From positions 5,503,020-5,567,019 of the forward strand of contig AP017605.1 in the NCBI GenBank assembly GCA_002356515.1: a stretch of 64,000 nucleotides of DNA, written 5' to 3'. The stretch is from Mesorhizobium loti. GTDB lineage: Bacteria > Pseudomonadota > Alphaproteobacteria > Rhizobiales > Rhizobiaceae. Both the position numbers and the translations under genes were made by a program. The stretch's first letter is position 1. Each line of letters starts with the position of its first letter. A model generated the notes under the pieces. That model saw only the letters and a program-made list of their open reading frames with translations, did no database searches and was not told the origin of the DNA. Positions 39,879 to 47,680 of this stretch are shown piece by piece.

Positions 39879-41423
39879 GTGAATAGAAGAACACGGACCA
39901 TCGCCGGCAAGGACATCACAAGGAGCGTTGCCGACGCCCTTCAGTACATCTCGTACTACCATCCTCCAGATTACATCCGGTCTCTTTCGCAGGCCTACGC
40001 GCGCGAACAGAGTCCAGCGGCGAAGAATGCCATTGGGCAGATTCTGGTCAATTCCCGCATGGCTGCCTTCGGGCGGCGGCCGATGTGCCAGGACACCGGC
40101 CTTGTAGTGGTCTTCGCAAAAGTCGGCATGGACGTCCGCATCAACTCAACGGGCGCTTTCGCAGACCTCGTGAATGAGGGCGTCCGTCAGGCATATCTAG
40201 ACTCGGACAATCCTCTTCGGGCATCGATCGTTGCCGATCCGCTCGCCGGACGGGTCAATACTCGTGACAACACGCCGGCGGTCGTCCACGTCGACCTTGT
40301 ACAAGGTAACCAGATTGAGATCACCATTGCCGCAAAAGGCGGCGGGTCAGAGAACAAAGCACGTTTTACCACCTTGAACCCCAGCGCCTCCGTTTCCGAC
40401 TGGGTGATTGACACAGTATCGACGCTTGGCAGTGGGTGGTGTCCGCCCGGACTGATCTCCGTTGGCATCGGTGGTAGCGCTGAAAAGGCGATGCTGCTGG
40501 CCAAGGAGGCCATGAACCAGCCCATCGATATGACGGAATTGATCGCCAGGGGGCCTTCAGGCGCGGAGGAGGCACTGCGGATCGAGCTTTATGAACGGAT
40601 TAACGCGCTGGGCATCGGTGCCCAAGGCCTTGGTGGCCTGACGACAGTTGTAGACGTCAAGGTTGCAAGCTACCCCACCCATGCGGCGTCCAAGCCCGTG
40701 GCACTCATTCCGCAATGCGCTGCGAACCGGCACCTGAAGTTTACCTTGGACGGCTCTGGACCCATTAGGCTTCAGCCGCCCGACTTGCGCGAATGGCCCG
40801 ATATTGGAACCGACGAATTGAGTCCTGCCGGCGTACGAAGGGTCAACCTCAATGCGTTGACCAAGGAAGAGACGGCATCCTGGCGCTGCGGGGAAACGCT
40901 CCTTCTGTCCGGAAAAATGTTGACAGGCCGTGACGCCGCCCACAAGCGAATGGTCGAGTTGATCGACGCCGGCAAGCCGCTTCCGTTCGATCTGCAGGGA
41001 CGCGTGATTTATTACGTTGGACCCGTCCGCGCCGTGAGAGATGAGGTCGTCGGACCGGCTGGCCCCACAACCTCCAGCCGCTTGGACGATTTTACGGAAA
41101 CGGTGCTCGCCGAAACCGGGCTTTTCGCGATGGTGGGCAAAGCGGAGAGGGGAGGGGCTGCCATTGAGTCGATTGTAAGACACAAAACGCCGTATCTCAT
41201 CGCAGTGGGTGGGGCTGCCTACCTGATATCAAAATCGATCAAATCAGCGCGGCTCATTGCCTTCGAAGACCTGGGCATGGAAGCAGTCTATGAATTCGAA
41301 GTGCAGGATATGCCTGTCATCATGGCTGTCGATGTTGCGGGAAACTCCATTCACAATTCCGGGCCTCTTGAGTGGCGCAAGCGCATGGCGGCGGACAGCA
41401 TCGCACGCAACATCGGCGTTTGA
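39879..41423 (+). CDS. Class I fumarate hydratase, possible mesaconase
   Basis: A 514-residue iron-sulfur hydro-lyase with both alpha and beta domains in one chain. RRPMCQDTG (~68-76) has the first cluster cysteine, GSGWCPPGL the second, and IPQCAANRH probably the third. The beta domain has LLLSGKMLTGRDAAHKR, VGPAGPTTSSRLD and the C-terminal AVGGAAYL. It starts at a GTG six bases after the aldehyde dehydrogenase stop. Some class I fumarases hydrate mesaconate to (S)-citramalate; next to methylaspartate ammonia-lyase, CoA-transferase and CitE-like genes this activity is more likely than a housekeeping fumarase role. Its oxygen-sensitive cluster suits microaerobic nodules. Confidence 0.88.
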   Translation: MNRRTRTIAGKDITRSVADALQYISYYHPPDYIRSLSQAYAREQSPAAKNAIGQILVNSRMAAFGRRPMCQDTGLVVVFAKVGMDVRINSTGAFADLVNEGVRQAYLDSDNPLRASIVADPLAGRVNTRDNTPAVVHVDLVQGNQIEITIAAKGGGSENKARFTTLNPSASVSDWVIDTVSTLGSGWCPPGLISVGIGGSAEKAMLLAKEAMNQPIDMTELIARGPSGAEEALRIELYERINALGIGAQGLGGLTTVVDVKVASYPTHAASKPVALIPQCAANRHLKFTLDGSGPIRLQPPDLREWPDIGTDELSPAGVRRVNLNALTKEETASWRCGETLLLSGKMLTGRDAAHKRMVELIDAGKPLPFDLQGRVIYYVGPVRAVRDEVVGPAGPTTSSRLDDFTETVLAETGLFAMVGKAERGGAAIESIVRHKTPYLIAVGGAAYLISKSIKSARLIAFEDLGMEAVYEFEVQDMPVIMAVDVAGNSIHNSGPLEWRKRMAADSIARNIGV

Positions 41424-41492
41424 GCCTTCCCGGCCGAGACTCGGTCGGTTGGTACCGGTTCATTGTCGACAACGGCTTTAGAGCAGAAGGTC

Positions 41493-41990
41493 ATGAAGGC
41501 AAAACCCAATCCTGTGCGCCTCGACGACTGGGATATCCGGATTCTATCAGCGATTCAGTCAGACGGTAGGATTTCAAAAAGCGAGCTTGCAAAGCGCGTT
41601 CATCTGTCGGCCTCGGCCTGCTCGGATCGGCTCCGTGCACTCGAAGTTGCAGGGATTATTGAGGGTTTCTACGCGCGGCTGAGTCCGGCCCTCATCGGTG
41701 GCATGGTCTTTGTAATGGTGGAGGTCGTGCTGGAGCGTCATCGCCTCGAGGACCAAAGACACTTTGAGATTGCGATCCAAGAATTCCCGGAAATCCTGGA
41801 TTGCTGGGCCATCGGGGGGCGGATCGATTATCTGATCCGCGTCGCATCTCTTTCCATGGCTGCCTATCAGGATTTCATGGAGGGATTGCTGCAGGCAGGC
41901 TTGGGGATCGATCAATACTACAGCCTTGTGGTGACGAAACCTGTGAAATCCAATACGCCGATCCCCCTATCTTCATTAAGACAACGGTAA
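41493..41990 (+). CDS. AsnC/Lrp-family transcriptional regulator
   Basis: A 165-residue feast/famine regulator with an N-terminal HTH (DIRILSAIQSDGRISKSELAKRVHLSASACSDRLRALE) and a C-terminal RAM domain (VVLERHRLEDQ ... GRIDYLIRV). I start at ATG 41493 because AGAAGG lies just upstream; a TTG at 41463 is also open. The genes downstream are the Ubl operon and, 3.4 kb on, the class III aminotransferase. Both have matching phased repeats upstream (42027-42067 and 45276-45316) that could be its operators. DoeX-type AsnC regulators control diaminobutyrate-type catabolism, so the aminotransferase is a likely ancestral target. Confidence 0.88.
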   Translation: MKAKPNPVRLDDWDIRILSAIQSDGRISKSELAKRVHLSASACSDRLRALEVAGIIEGFYARLSPALIGGMVFVMVEVVLERHRLEDQRHFEIAIQEFPEILDCWAIGGRIDYLIRVASLSMAAYQDFMEGLLQAGLGIDQYYSLVVTKPVKSNTPIPLSSLRQR

Positions 41991-42193
41991 ACTCCCAAGC
42001 CCTGATATCCACGGGATTGGATCTCCATTCCGCGAATTCCGTGGCGAAACACGCGGATTCCCGTGAAACCCCAAGGTACGCTTCCCTTATAAGAGGCGAC
42101 TGGTCGAGCGTTCCCTCAATCAACGGGAGAAGAGGGATAGATGCACCTGAGCTATCTTGAAACCAAGCGACTGCGAGAGAAGGATCGAAGCTT
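41986..42193 (+). repeat. Direct repeat A: duplicated aminotransferase 5' region
   Basis: About 205 bp matching 45235-45454 with scattered changes and small indels. It spans the putative AsnC operators, the Shine-Dalgarno region and the first ~18 codons of the aminotransferase (42141: MHLSYLETKRLREKDRSL; intact gene: MRLSNLGTEQLREKDRSF). The match ends immediately before the ATG of the ubiquitin-like gene at 42194. The truncated frame continues only to a stop near 42262. Confidence 0.88.
42027..42067 (+). promoter_or_regulatory. Putative AsnC-type operator pair, copy A
   Basis: ATTCCGCGAATTC (42027) and ATTCCCGTGAA (42057) lie 30 bp apart, about three helical turns, just past the AsnC gene. 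The same pair with the same spacing occurs at 45276 and 45306. Assignment to the adjacent AsnC regulator is inference. Confidence 0.5.
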
Positions 42194-42439
42194 ATGGCTG
42201 CGAAAGAGAAGTTCAAATTCAAAATCGAAAATGAAAATTACGAATGGGACAACCGGTTCATAACCGGCGCCGAGGTGCGAGGCGTAGGCCCCGGCATACC
42301 AGATAGCATGGATCTTTATGCGAAAAGGCCGGGCCAGCCTGGCCAGCCGGTTGAGAGTGATGACTCAATCGATTTGCTGCCTCCGGGGATTGAAAAGTTT
42401 TACGCCCAGGATGCAAGTTCCGAAGCCGGAAATCAATAA
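42194..42439 (+). CDS. Ubiquitin-like protein (multiubiquitin-domain type)
   Basis: An 81-residue acidic beta-grasp-like protein (KFKFKIENENYEWDNRF, then DSIDLLPPGIEKFYAQD), as in the bacterial multi-ubiquitin family, here with one domain. Such proteins are adenylated at the C-terminus by the cognate E1 and passed to targets. The C-terminus reads SSEAGNQ, so a Gly-Asn-Gln tail may need trimming, which the JAB protease domain in this operon could do. Its Shine-Dalgarno (GAGAAGGA) is part of the duplicated aminotransferase coding sequence and overlaps a truncated upstream frame. The stop overlaps the next start (TAATG). It heads a four-gene operon. Confidence 0.82.
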   Translation: MAAKEKFKFKIENENYEWDNRFITGAEVRGVGPGIPDSMDLYAKRPGQPGQPVESDDSIDLLPPGIEKFYAQDASSEAGNQ

Positions 42440-42861
42440 TGCCCCTGTTGTTCGATTCTGACTACGAGATACTCCGCAAAGCAGGCGTCGATTTTGAAGA
42501 AGAAGACGGCGCCCATTTTCTTATATTCAAAAATTTTCCGCTACCCAAAGATATCTATTTGGCAGATGGAAAGCCCGCAGATGCAGTCGATGTTTTGTAT
42601 GTCATTCCGCAGAATTACAATACCTCCGGGGGTGACATGTTCTGGGTTCACCCACGCCTCCATCGGGCTGACGGCAAGCCAATACCAAATACTGGTGGGC
42701 CTGGTCCCAATGAGGATTCCCGTACTCACGAAGGGACAGTGTTTTGCCGGTGGTCCAGACACTGGCATAAAAATCCCTGGAAGCCAAAGGTCGACGACGT
42801 CCAGACTATTATGGACCGGATCTCGTGGGCGTTTAAGTACCCCGACGCGAGGCGCTCATGA
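42439..42861 (+). CDS. Prokaryotic E2-like conjugating enzyme (E2 family E)
   Basis: A 140-residue protein matching the prokaryotic E2-E family. LLFDSDYEILRKAGVDFEE is the N-terminal helix, and ADAVDVLYVIPQNYNTSGGDMFWVHP the beta sheet. TVFCRWSRHWHKNPWKPKVDDV holds the only cysteine (residue ~109), the candidate thioester residue. The WSRHW ... W.P..D core is a family hallmark. It overlaps the Ubl gene by one base and the JAB-E1 gene by four (ATGA), so the three are probably made in fixed proportion. It should receive the Ubl from the E1 and pass it to a target. Confidence 0.82.
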   Translation: MPLLFDSDYEILRKAGVDFEEEDGAHFLIFKNFPLPKDIYLADGKPADAVDVLYVIPQNYNTSGGDMFWVHPRLHRADGKPIPNTGGPGPNEDSRTHEGTVFCRWSRHWHKNPWKPKVDDVQTIMDRISWAFKYPDARRS

Positions 42862-44312
42862 ACGGACATCGGATTTCGATTGCCGGTTCTCTCGACAATA
42901 GGCTCAAGAGCTGGTTGACCGGGCATCCTGACGGTGACGAGCGTGGCGCGCTGGTTCTCTTCCGCAAAATGGAGAGAACTGTACTGGGACTGCCGCCGTC
43001 AGCGCGTTTCGTGGCTGTTGACGTGATTGAGATGGATGGCGACTGGGTGCTGGACAGTTCCCCGGTGCACTTGCGCATTAATCTGCGCAAGTTCCAGGAT
43101 ATCTACTTTCGTTGCGAGCGGGAGCGGCTCGAACTGGGGTTCGCCCATAGTCATCCAAGGGGCGTTCTGGATTTCTCGACCAAGGATGATCAGAACGAAC
43201 AAAGCATTCTGAGGGGATACGCTGGCTGCAACGGCCCTGAGGTGTCACTAATTGCGATGATTTTGGCCGACGGACATTGGCATGCGAGAGTTCGGCCGGG
43301 TGCGGCCCCTCACCGCGTCACTGACGTCCGGCATGTCTGTGTGCTCGGGACGGAGCTCGCAGTTCACATCAGCAAAACAGGCGATGCTGCGCCATCGGAA
43401 GTGCTAAGGCGCCAAGAAGCTGCCTTTGGCGAACCATTCAACGAGAAGCTCAGATCGTTGCGCGTAGCAATCGTCGGAGGCGGCGGAACCGGTTCTTCAG
43501 TGGCCACACTCATTGCCCGCGCGGGTGTTGGCGAACTCATCATTATCGATGGCGATTTGCTCGAAGATAGCAATCTCAACCGCGTCCGCGGATATCGCCG
43601 TTGCGATGTAGGCGAGAGCAAAGCTGCCACGTTAGCCCGATACTTACGAAATCTAGGCCTGATGGTGACTGTCGTTGCCATTGAGGCGTATGTGCACGAG
43701 TCTTCAGAAGCGGTCGATGCGATTTCCAGCGCCGACCTGGTGTTCGGCTGTACTGACGATGTCGCTGGAAGAGAAGTTCTCAATCAAGCAGTGTACTATT
43801 ACTGCCAAGGGCTTATCGACTGCGGGCTCACCGGCAAGATTGGTCTCGACCAGGAGCGTCAGCCTTACCTACGTGACCATAGAGGCCGGGTTAGCACAGT
43901 TCTTCCCGAATCTGGTGGGTGCTTAAGATGCCAAGGCGTCGTCACCGAGGAAAAGCTCAGGTACGAGAGTGCACTGAAGGCGCGTCCCAATCTGGTGGAG
44001 CTGGATTCAGAGACGCTCCGGGAAGAGTACTATCTGGTCGGGGGCGGGGAGAGGGCGCCCGGAGTAGGGCCCTTCACCAGTGCGACTGCCGACATGGCCG
44101 TAGCGACCTTGTTCGATCTGGTGCGCCCCTATCGGCGGCCTCCGAGCGACATTCGCCGCGACAATATATGGTACGATTTCGTGCACATGGTAATTCACAG
44201 CAATATGCCAAAGGACAACGCTGATTGTTTTTGCTGCGGTCCAAACGGTTTATTGCTCGAACCCGAGATTGGCTATCGGCTCAGTATGCCGTCACTCGGC
44301 AAGCTGTGTTGA
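42858..44312 (+). CDS. JAB peptidase-E1 (ThiF) fusion protein
   Basis: A 484-residue two-domain protein. The N-terminal JAB/JAMM peptidase is intact: E28, H97-S-H99, S107 and D110 fit E...HxHx7Sx2D. The C-terminal E1/ThiF domain has the nucleotide loop GGGGTGSS (207-214), IIIDGDLLEDSNLNR with D231, and DLVFGCTDD (~294-301). CxxC at 355/358 and CFCCG (457-461) could bind zinc. C298, C306 and C322 are candidate active-site cysteines. The E1 should adenylate the ubiquitin-like protein and transfer it to the E2, while the JAB domain processes the Ubl tail or removes conjugates. Such operons are linked to antiphage defence in other bacteria. The last residue is Cys. Confidence 0.88.
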   Translation: MNGHRISIAGSLDNRLKSWLTGHPDGDERGALVLFRKMERTVLGLPPSARFVAVDVIEMDGDWVLDSSPVHLRINLRKFQDIYFRCERERLELGFAHSHPRGVLDFSTKDDQNEQSILRGYAGCNGPEVSLIAMILADGHWHARVRPGAAPHRVTDVRHVCVLGTELAVHISKTGDAAPSEVLRRQEAAFGEPFNEKLRSLRVAIVGGGGTGSSVATLIARAGVGELIIIDGDLLEDSNLNRVRGYRRCDVGESKAATLARYLRNLGLMVTVVAIEAYVHESSEAVDAISSADLVFGCTDDVAGREVLNQAVYYYCQGLIDCGLTGKIGLDQERQPYLRDHRGRVSTVLPESGGCLRCQGVVTEEKLRYESALKARPNLVELDSETLREEYYLVGGGERAPGVGPFTSATADMAVATLFDLVRPYRRPPSDIRRDNIWYDFVHMVIHSNMPKDNADCFCCGPNGLLLEPEIGYRLSMPSLGKLC

Positions 44313-44317
44313 TTCAC

Positions 44318-44827
44318 ATGTGGTCTTGGCTGTTAAGATTCTTGCGGTGGGTAGGGGAAATCATTCTCGACCCACCTAGTCCACAAACATCCGAGGACCG
44401 AAATCCTTCCGAGGCGCCCCCCGCGGACGTATTTTTCGCGCGCAATGATGTGGTTGAAAAGACCCCTTCGAATGACACAGTTCGGCCGGGACAGTTCATC
44501 AGCGTCGTGCACAAAGGCCGACCATACTGGGCACTCTTTAGGTGCCCCTGTGGGTGTGGGGATGTGGTTTCGTTACCAACGCATCCGCCACATAACCCCA
44601 GGTGGCGCATTGAGGTGAGCCTGGAGGGCAGGCCAACGCTACATCCCTCGGTTTGGAGAACCAAAGGATGCCTAAGTCATTTCTGGCTTAACGACGGAAG
44701 AGTCCACTGGTGTGAAGATACCGGTGTCGAGCCGTGGCGAGCCCGACCAGACGTATATGCAAAAAAACCTAAAGCACGTACTGGAGCCGACGACGCGTTT
44801 GCATGTAACAAGCGCCGCCGCTGGTGA
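44318..44827 (+). CDS. DUF6527-type protein of the Ubl operon
   Basis: About 169 residues from ATG 44318, five bases after the E1 stop; the frame is open further upstream but would overlap the E1 gene heavily. A hydrophobic N-terminus (MWSWLLRFLRWVGEIILD) may be a membrane anchor. The core FRCPCGCGDVVSLP ... CLSHFWLNDGRVHWC has paired cysteines and a histidine suited to zinc binding, matching DUF6527. Proteins of this family often end bacterial Ubl-E2-JAB-E1 operons; the role is unknown, with E3-like targeting one possibility. The C-terminus after ~150 is basic and poorly conserved. Confidence 0.75.
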   Translation: MWSWLLRFLRWVGEIILDPPSPQTSEDRNPSEAPPADVFFARNDVVEKTPSNDTVRPGQFISVVHKGRPYWALFRCPCGCGDVVSLPTHPPHNPRWRIEVSLEGRPTLHPSVWRTKGCLSHFWLNDGRVHWCEDTGVEPWRARPDVYAKKPKARTGADDAFACNKRRRW

Positions 44828-45234
44828 TGCAATCCACTTGATCAGGTGGATGATGGCAAGAGCGAATGTTGGATGGCGGTTTTGTGGGCCCCGGCTGAAG
44901 GGCATGTTGGAAGGGCAGCACGTGAGAACGCGCCGCATCCGTTGTTCGCAGGGCGAATATCCGCGTGTGGACGCCGCGTCAGCCGATGTGGTTCCCATCA
45001 TCGCTGGTTAATGCGCGCAGCATAAAGACATCACACTGGGCGAGTTGGTTGGAGCGGCATAGACCGAGCGGTCGACGCGGATTGATCCCGGACTTCTGGG
45101 CGACTGGCCGCTTACGCATGGCAGTAGGTGCGAAAGTCTCGTTGTGATTACGGCGACGCATTCCTCACCTATGTCGAGCAGGTTTTGTGGTTACCTTGTG
45201 TCAGGAGGACGGCCTGATGTCGGCTCGTTGGCAA
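44828..45234. other. Right flank of the Ubl cassette
   Basis: About 400 bp without a supported gene, between the end of the DUF6527 gene and direct repeat B. It may hold the right end of whatever carried the cassette in, but I see no inverted repeats or integrase. Confidence 0.4.
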
Positions 45235-45454
45235 AGGTACACTCCCCAGCCTGATTTCCACGGCATTTGATCCCGATTCCGCGAATTCATCGGCCAAAAA
45301 CGTGCATTCCCGCGAAACTCAAGAGGCGTTTGCGGTATGCTAATTGCTAAGGACGCGGCCGGCTGAGTGCCCTCCGCCAATCCATCGCGAGGAGAGGGAC
45401 TATGCGGTTGAGTAATCTGGGAACCGAGCAACTCAGAGAGAAGGATCGAAGCTT
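45235..45454 (+). repeat. Direct repeat B: aminotransferase promoter and first codons
   Basis: The partner of repeat A. It carries the intact promoter region, the GAGGAGAGGG ribosome site and codons 1-18 of the aminotransferase. Aligned blocks with copy A include GATTCCGCGAATTC-type sequence, CATTCCCGCGAAA and CAGAGAGAAGGATCGAAGCTT. Confidence 0.88.
45276..45316 (+). promoter_or_regulatory. Putative AsnC-type operator pair, copy B
   Basis: ATTCCGCGAATTC (45276) and ATTCCCGCGAA (45306) have the same 30-bp spacing as copy A, about 90-125 bp upstream of the aminotransferase start. Confidence 0.5.
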
Positions 45455-46808
45455 CGTCTTTCATCCGTCTACGCATCTGGCCAAGCACAGTCGAGGGGAG
45501 ACCCCAAATCGGATCATGGCCGGTGCCGAGGGCGTGTACATCTGGGATACCGAAGGCCGAAAGAGCCTCGACGGTTTCGGCGGGCTCTACTGCGTCAATA
45601 TGGGATATGGCTGCACGGAAATTGCCGAGGCCATTGCCAGGCAAGCACACGAATTGCCGTTCGCTCATGTCTATGCAAGTCAAGGTACAGAGCCAGTCGC
45701 CCTCTTGGCAGAGGCCGTCGTCGAATATTTTGGTCAGAACATGCGAAGGGTCTTTTTCGGCCTCTCCGGTTCCGACGCCAACGAAACCAATATCAAGCTG
45801 GTCTGGTACTACAACAACATTCTAGGCCGCCCTGAAAAGAAGAAGATCATCTCGCGACATCGCGGCTATCACGGGTCCGGGCTGGTCACCGGGAGCCTGA
45901 CGGGCCTTGCCTTCTTCCATAATTTCTTCGACCTGCCGCTGGACTTGGTACGCCATACCACGACGCCGCACCACTATCGCCAGGCGCATGACGGCGAAAG
46001 TGAGCAAGCGTTCTCGAAACGCTGCGCGGATGAACTTGAAGCCCTTATCCTGGCTGAAGGCCCGGAGACCGTCGCAGCTTTTATTGGAGAGCCGGTGCTT
46101 GGGACAGGCGGTATCGTTCCACCCCCAAAAGGATACTGGACCGCTATCCAAGGCGTGCTCGACAAGTACGATATCCTGCTGATCGCCGACGAAGTGGTCT
46201 GCGGGTTTGGACGAACCGGTGAGAAATTTGGTTCCCACCTCTATGGCATGCGGCCGGACTTCGTGACCATCGCCAAGGGTTTGAGTTCCGCCTACCTGCC
46301 CATCTCCGGGTCAATCATTGGCGACCGCGTCTGGTCGGTCTTGGAACAAGGAACAGAGAAGCACGGCGCGCTCGGCCATGGCTGGACATATTCGGGTCAC
46401 ACGCTTTGCGCTGCGGCCGCGCTCGCCAATATTCGACTCCTTAAGGAAAAAAATATCCTGGAGCATGTCCGCGATGTCGGACCGTATTGGCATGCCCGCA
46501 TGAATGCCGAACTGGCAGGACACCCCATGGTCGGCGAGGTTCGTGGTGTCGGAATCCTCGCCGCCGTAGAGCTGATGCGAGATCCAAAGCAGAGAATACC
46601 GTTTGAATCCGATCTTCAGGTCGGCGTTCGCGTCGCCGCTGCTCTGTTCGAGAACGGTGTCATCGGCCGCGCCATGCCGCACGGCGATATCCTCGGCTTT
46701 GCCCCGCCTTTGATCATCACCCGGAAGGAGATCGACATAATCGTCCACGCAACCGCGAAATCAGTCGAGACGACCTATCGCGCGCTGAAGGCCGAGGGTG
46801 CGATATGA
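45402..46808 (+). CDS. Class III PLP aminotransferase (omega-amino acid type)
   Basis: A 468-residue class III aminotransferase. GLYCVNMGYG, FFGLSGSDANETNIK, SRHRGYHGSGLVTGSLTGL, LIADEVVCGFGRTG (PLP-ring Asp) and the PLP lysine in TIAKGLSSAYLPISG (~289) are clear. Members act on omega-amino acids, putrescine or 2,4-diaminobutyrate. With the AsnC regulator and aldehyde dehydrogenase upstream it resembles the DoeX-DoeC-DoeD set of diamino-acid breakdown. Its original spacing to AsnC appears to have been enlarged by the ~3.2-kb Ubl cassette, since its 5' region is duplicated at 41986. Start ATG 45402 with GAGGAGAGGG. Confidence 0.9.
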   Translation: MRLSNLGTEQLREKDRSFVFHPSTHLAKHSRGETPNRIMAGAEGVYIWDTEGRKSLDGFGGLYCVNMGYGCTEIAEAIARQAHELPFAHVYASQGTEPVALLAEAVVEYFGQNMRRVFFGLSGSDANETNIKLVWYYNNILGRPEKKKIISRHRGYHGSGLVTGSLTGLAFFHNFFDLPLDLVRHTTTPHHYRQAHDGESEQAFSKRCADELEALILAEGPETVAAFIGEPVLGTGGIVPPPKGYWTAIQGVLDKYDILLIADEVVCGFGRTGEKFGSHLYGMRPDFVTIAKGLSSAYLPISGSIIGDRVWSVLEQGTEKHGALGHGWTYSGHTLCAAAALANIRLLKEKNILEHVRDVGPYWHARMNAELAGHPMVGEVRGVGILAAVELMRDPKQRIPFESDLQVGVRVAAALFENGVIGRAMPHGDILGFAPPLIITRKEIDIIVHATAKSVETTYRALKAEGAI

Positions 46809-47493
46809 ACATGCGAGTGCCGACGGAAGCGAGCCCCGGGTTCGACGCCGTCCCGGGTAAAGTGGTCACTGGGAGGAACTTTCCCACGGACCAAACGCTT
46901 TGACGTCAGCCTGTCGTTAGGGCTGGTCGCCCACGGTGTCCCATTGGTGAAGGCGGGTTGACAGCGCATTTGGCGCCGAGCCTACCGAAACTGTTAAACT
47001 TGAAGCCATCAGATTCTAAGCATGCTTCGGATACCTTCGATCCCGACCGATAATCAAATCAGTTCTGCCGCCGCTGTCCTGTTGCCCAACGATCAGGGTG
47101 TTTGTGCGGCGCGCCCTGCCGGTGTCCCTCCCCGCCGGCAGGGCGCCTTTTTTGACCCGCTGGATCTCGGTGCCTCATTGGAACTGGGTGATTGTAGCGC
47201 GTCCGCAATCGATAGTTCGAGAAGGAGGTCATCTGCATATCCGGATGGCACATCGAGCTTCGATATTTCTACGACACCAGGGAAACCACCCACAATCGCA
47301 GCTTCGGACCCGCGGCTTGCGGCAGCCGGCGTCGAGGTCGCATCCACCTGCTTTCATATGATCAAAGGTCCGGGGAGTAGTCACCGCGGTGAATTTTCTC
47401 CAGCGTCGAATATCTTGGGGGGCGAGTCTTCTCGCCGTAGCTGCCAAGAAGCCAGAAAGTCCCATGTCTAATTGAAAACAGCCGCTGGAGAAA
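46809..47493. other. Intergenic region upstream of traR
   Basis: Apart from the terminator at 47111-47153 no feature is supported. A reverse frame near 47093-47347 (VVEISKLDVPSGYADDLLLE) may be a fragment of a real protein but I do not recognise it. Confidence 0.4.
47111..47153 (+). terminator. Rho-independent terminator
   Basis: GCGCCCTGCCGG (47111-47122) pairs with its complement at 47135-47146 across a 12-base loop, followed by CCTTTTTT. It would end rightward transcription from the aminotransferase before traR. Confidence 0.85.
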
Positions 47494-47583
47494 ATGCAGC
47501 TCGTCTTCGAAACTTTGCTGGAACAGTTGTCTTTAAGCGTTGATGAAGTCGACTTCCATAACGCACTGGCCAGCTGCGCGCTT
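47494..47583 (+). pseudogene. traR: traR 5' fragment, cut by IS21
   Basis: Thirty codons (MQLVFETLLEQLSLSVDE ... HNALASCAL) after a GGAG site look like the N-terminus of a TraR/LuxR regulator. The frame runs into the IS21 left end. The rest of the gene resumes at ~50190 (AGAFDIPAFAYLSL). The join across the element gives a LuxR-family protein of normal length, so traR appears to be disrupted by the insertion. Confidence 0.75.
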
Positions 47584-47680
47584 CGCAAAAGCTGGACAGC
47601 CATTCCGCTAATTCCCGGACAGCGTTTTCTCAAAAGTCCGGACAGTTTGACGAGGTTGGTCCTCGGCAGCCTGGTTGCTG

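Noticed and set aside
42141..42262. A 40-codon frame starting MHLSYLETK upstream of and overlapping the Ubl gene, as a real gene
   Set aside because: It is the duplicated start of the aminotransferase and goes out of homology after codon 18. It may affect Ubl translation by coupling but is not a separate protein gene.
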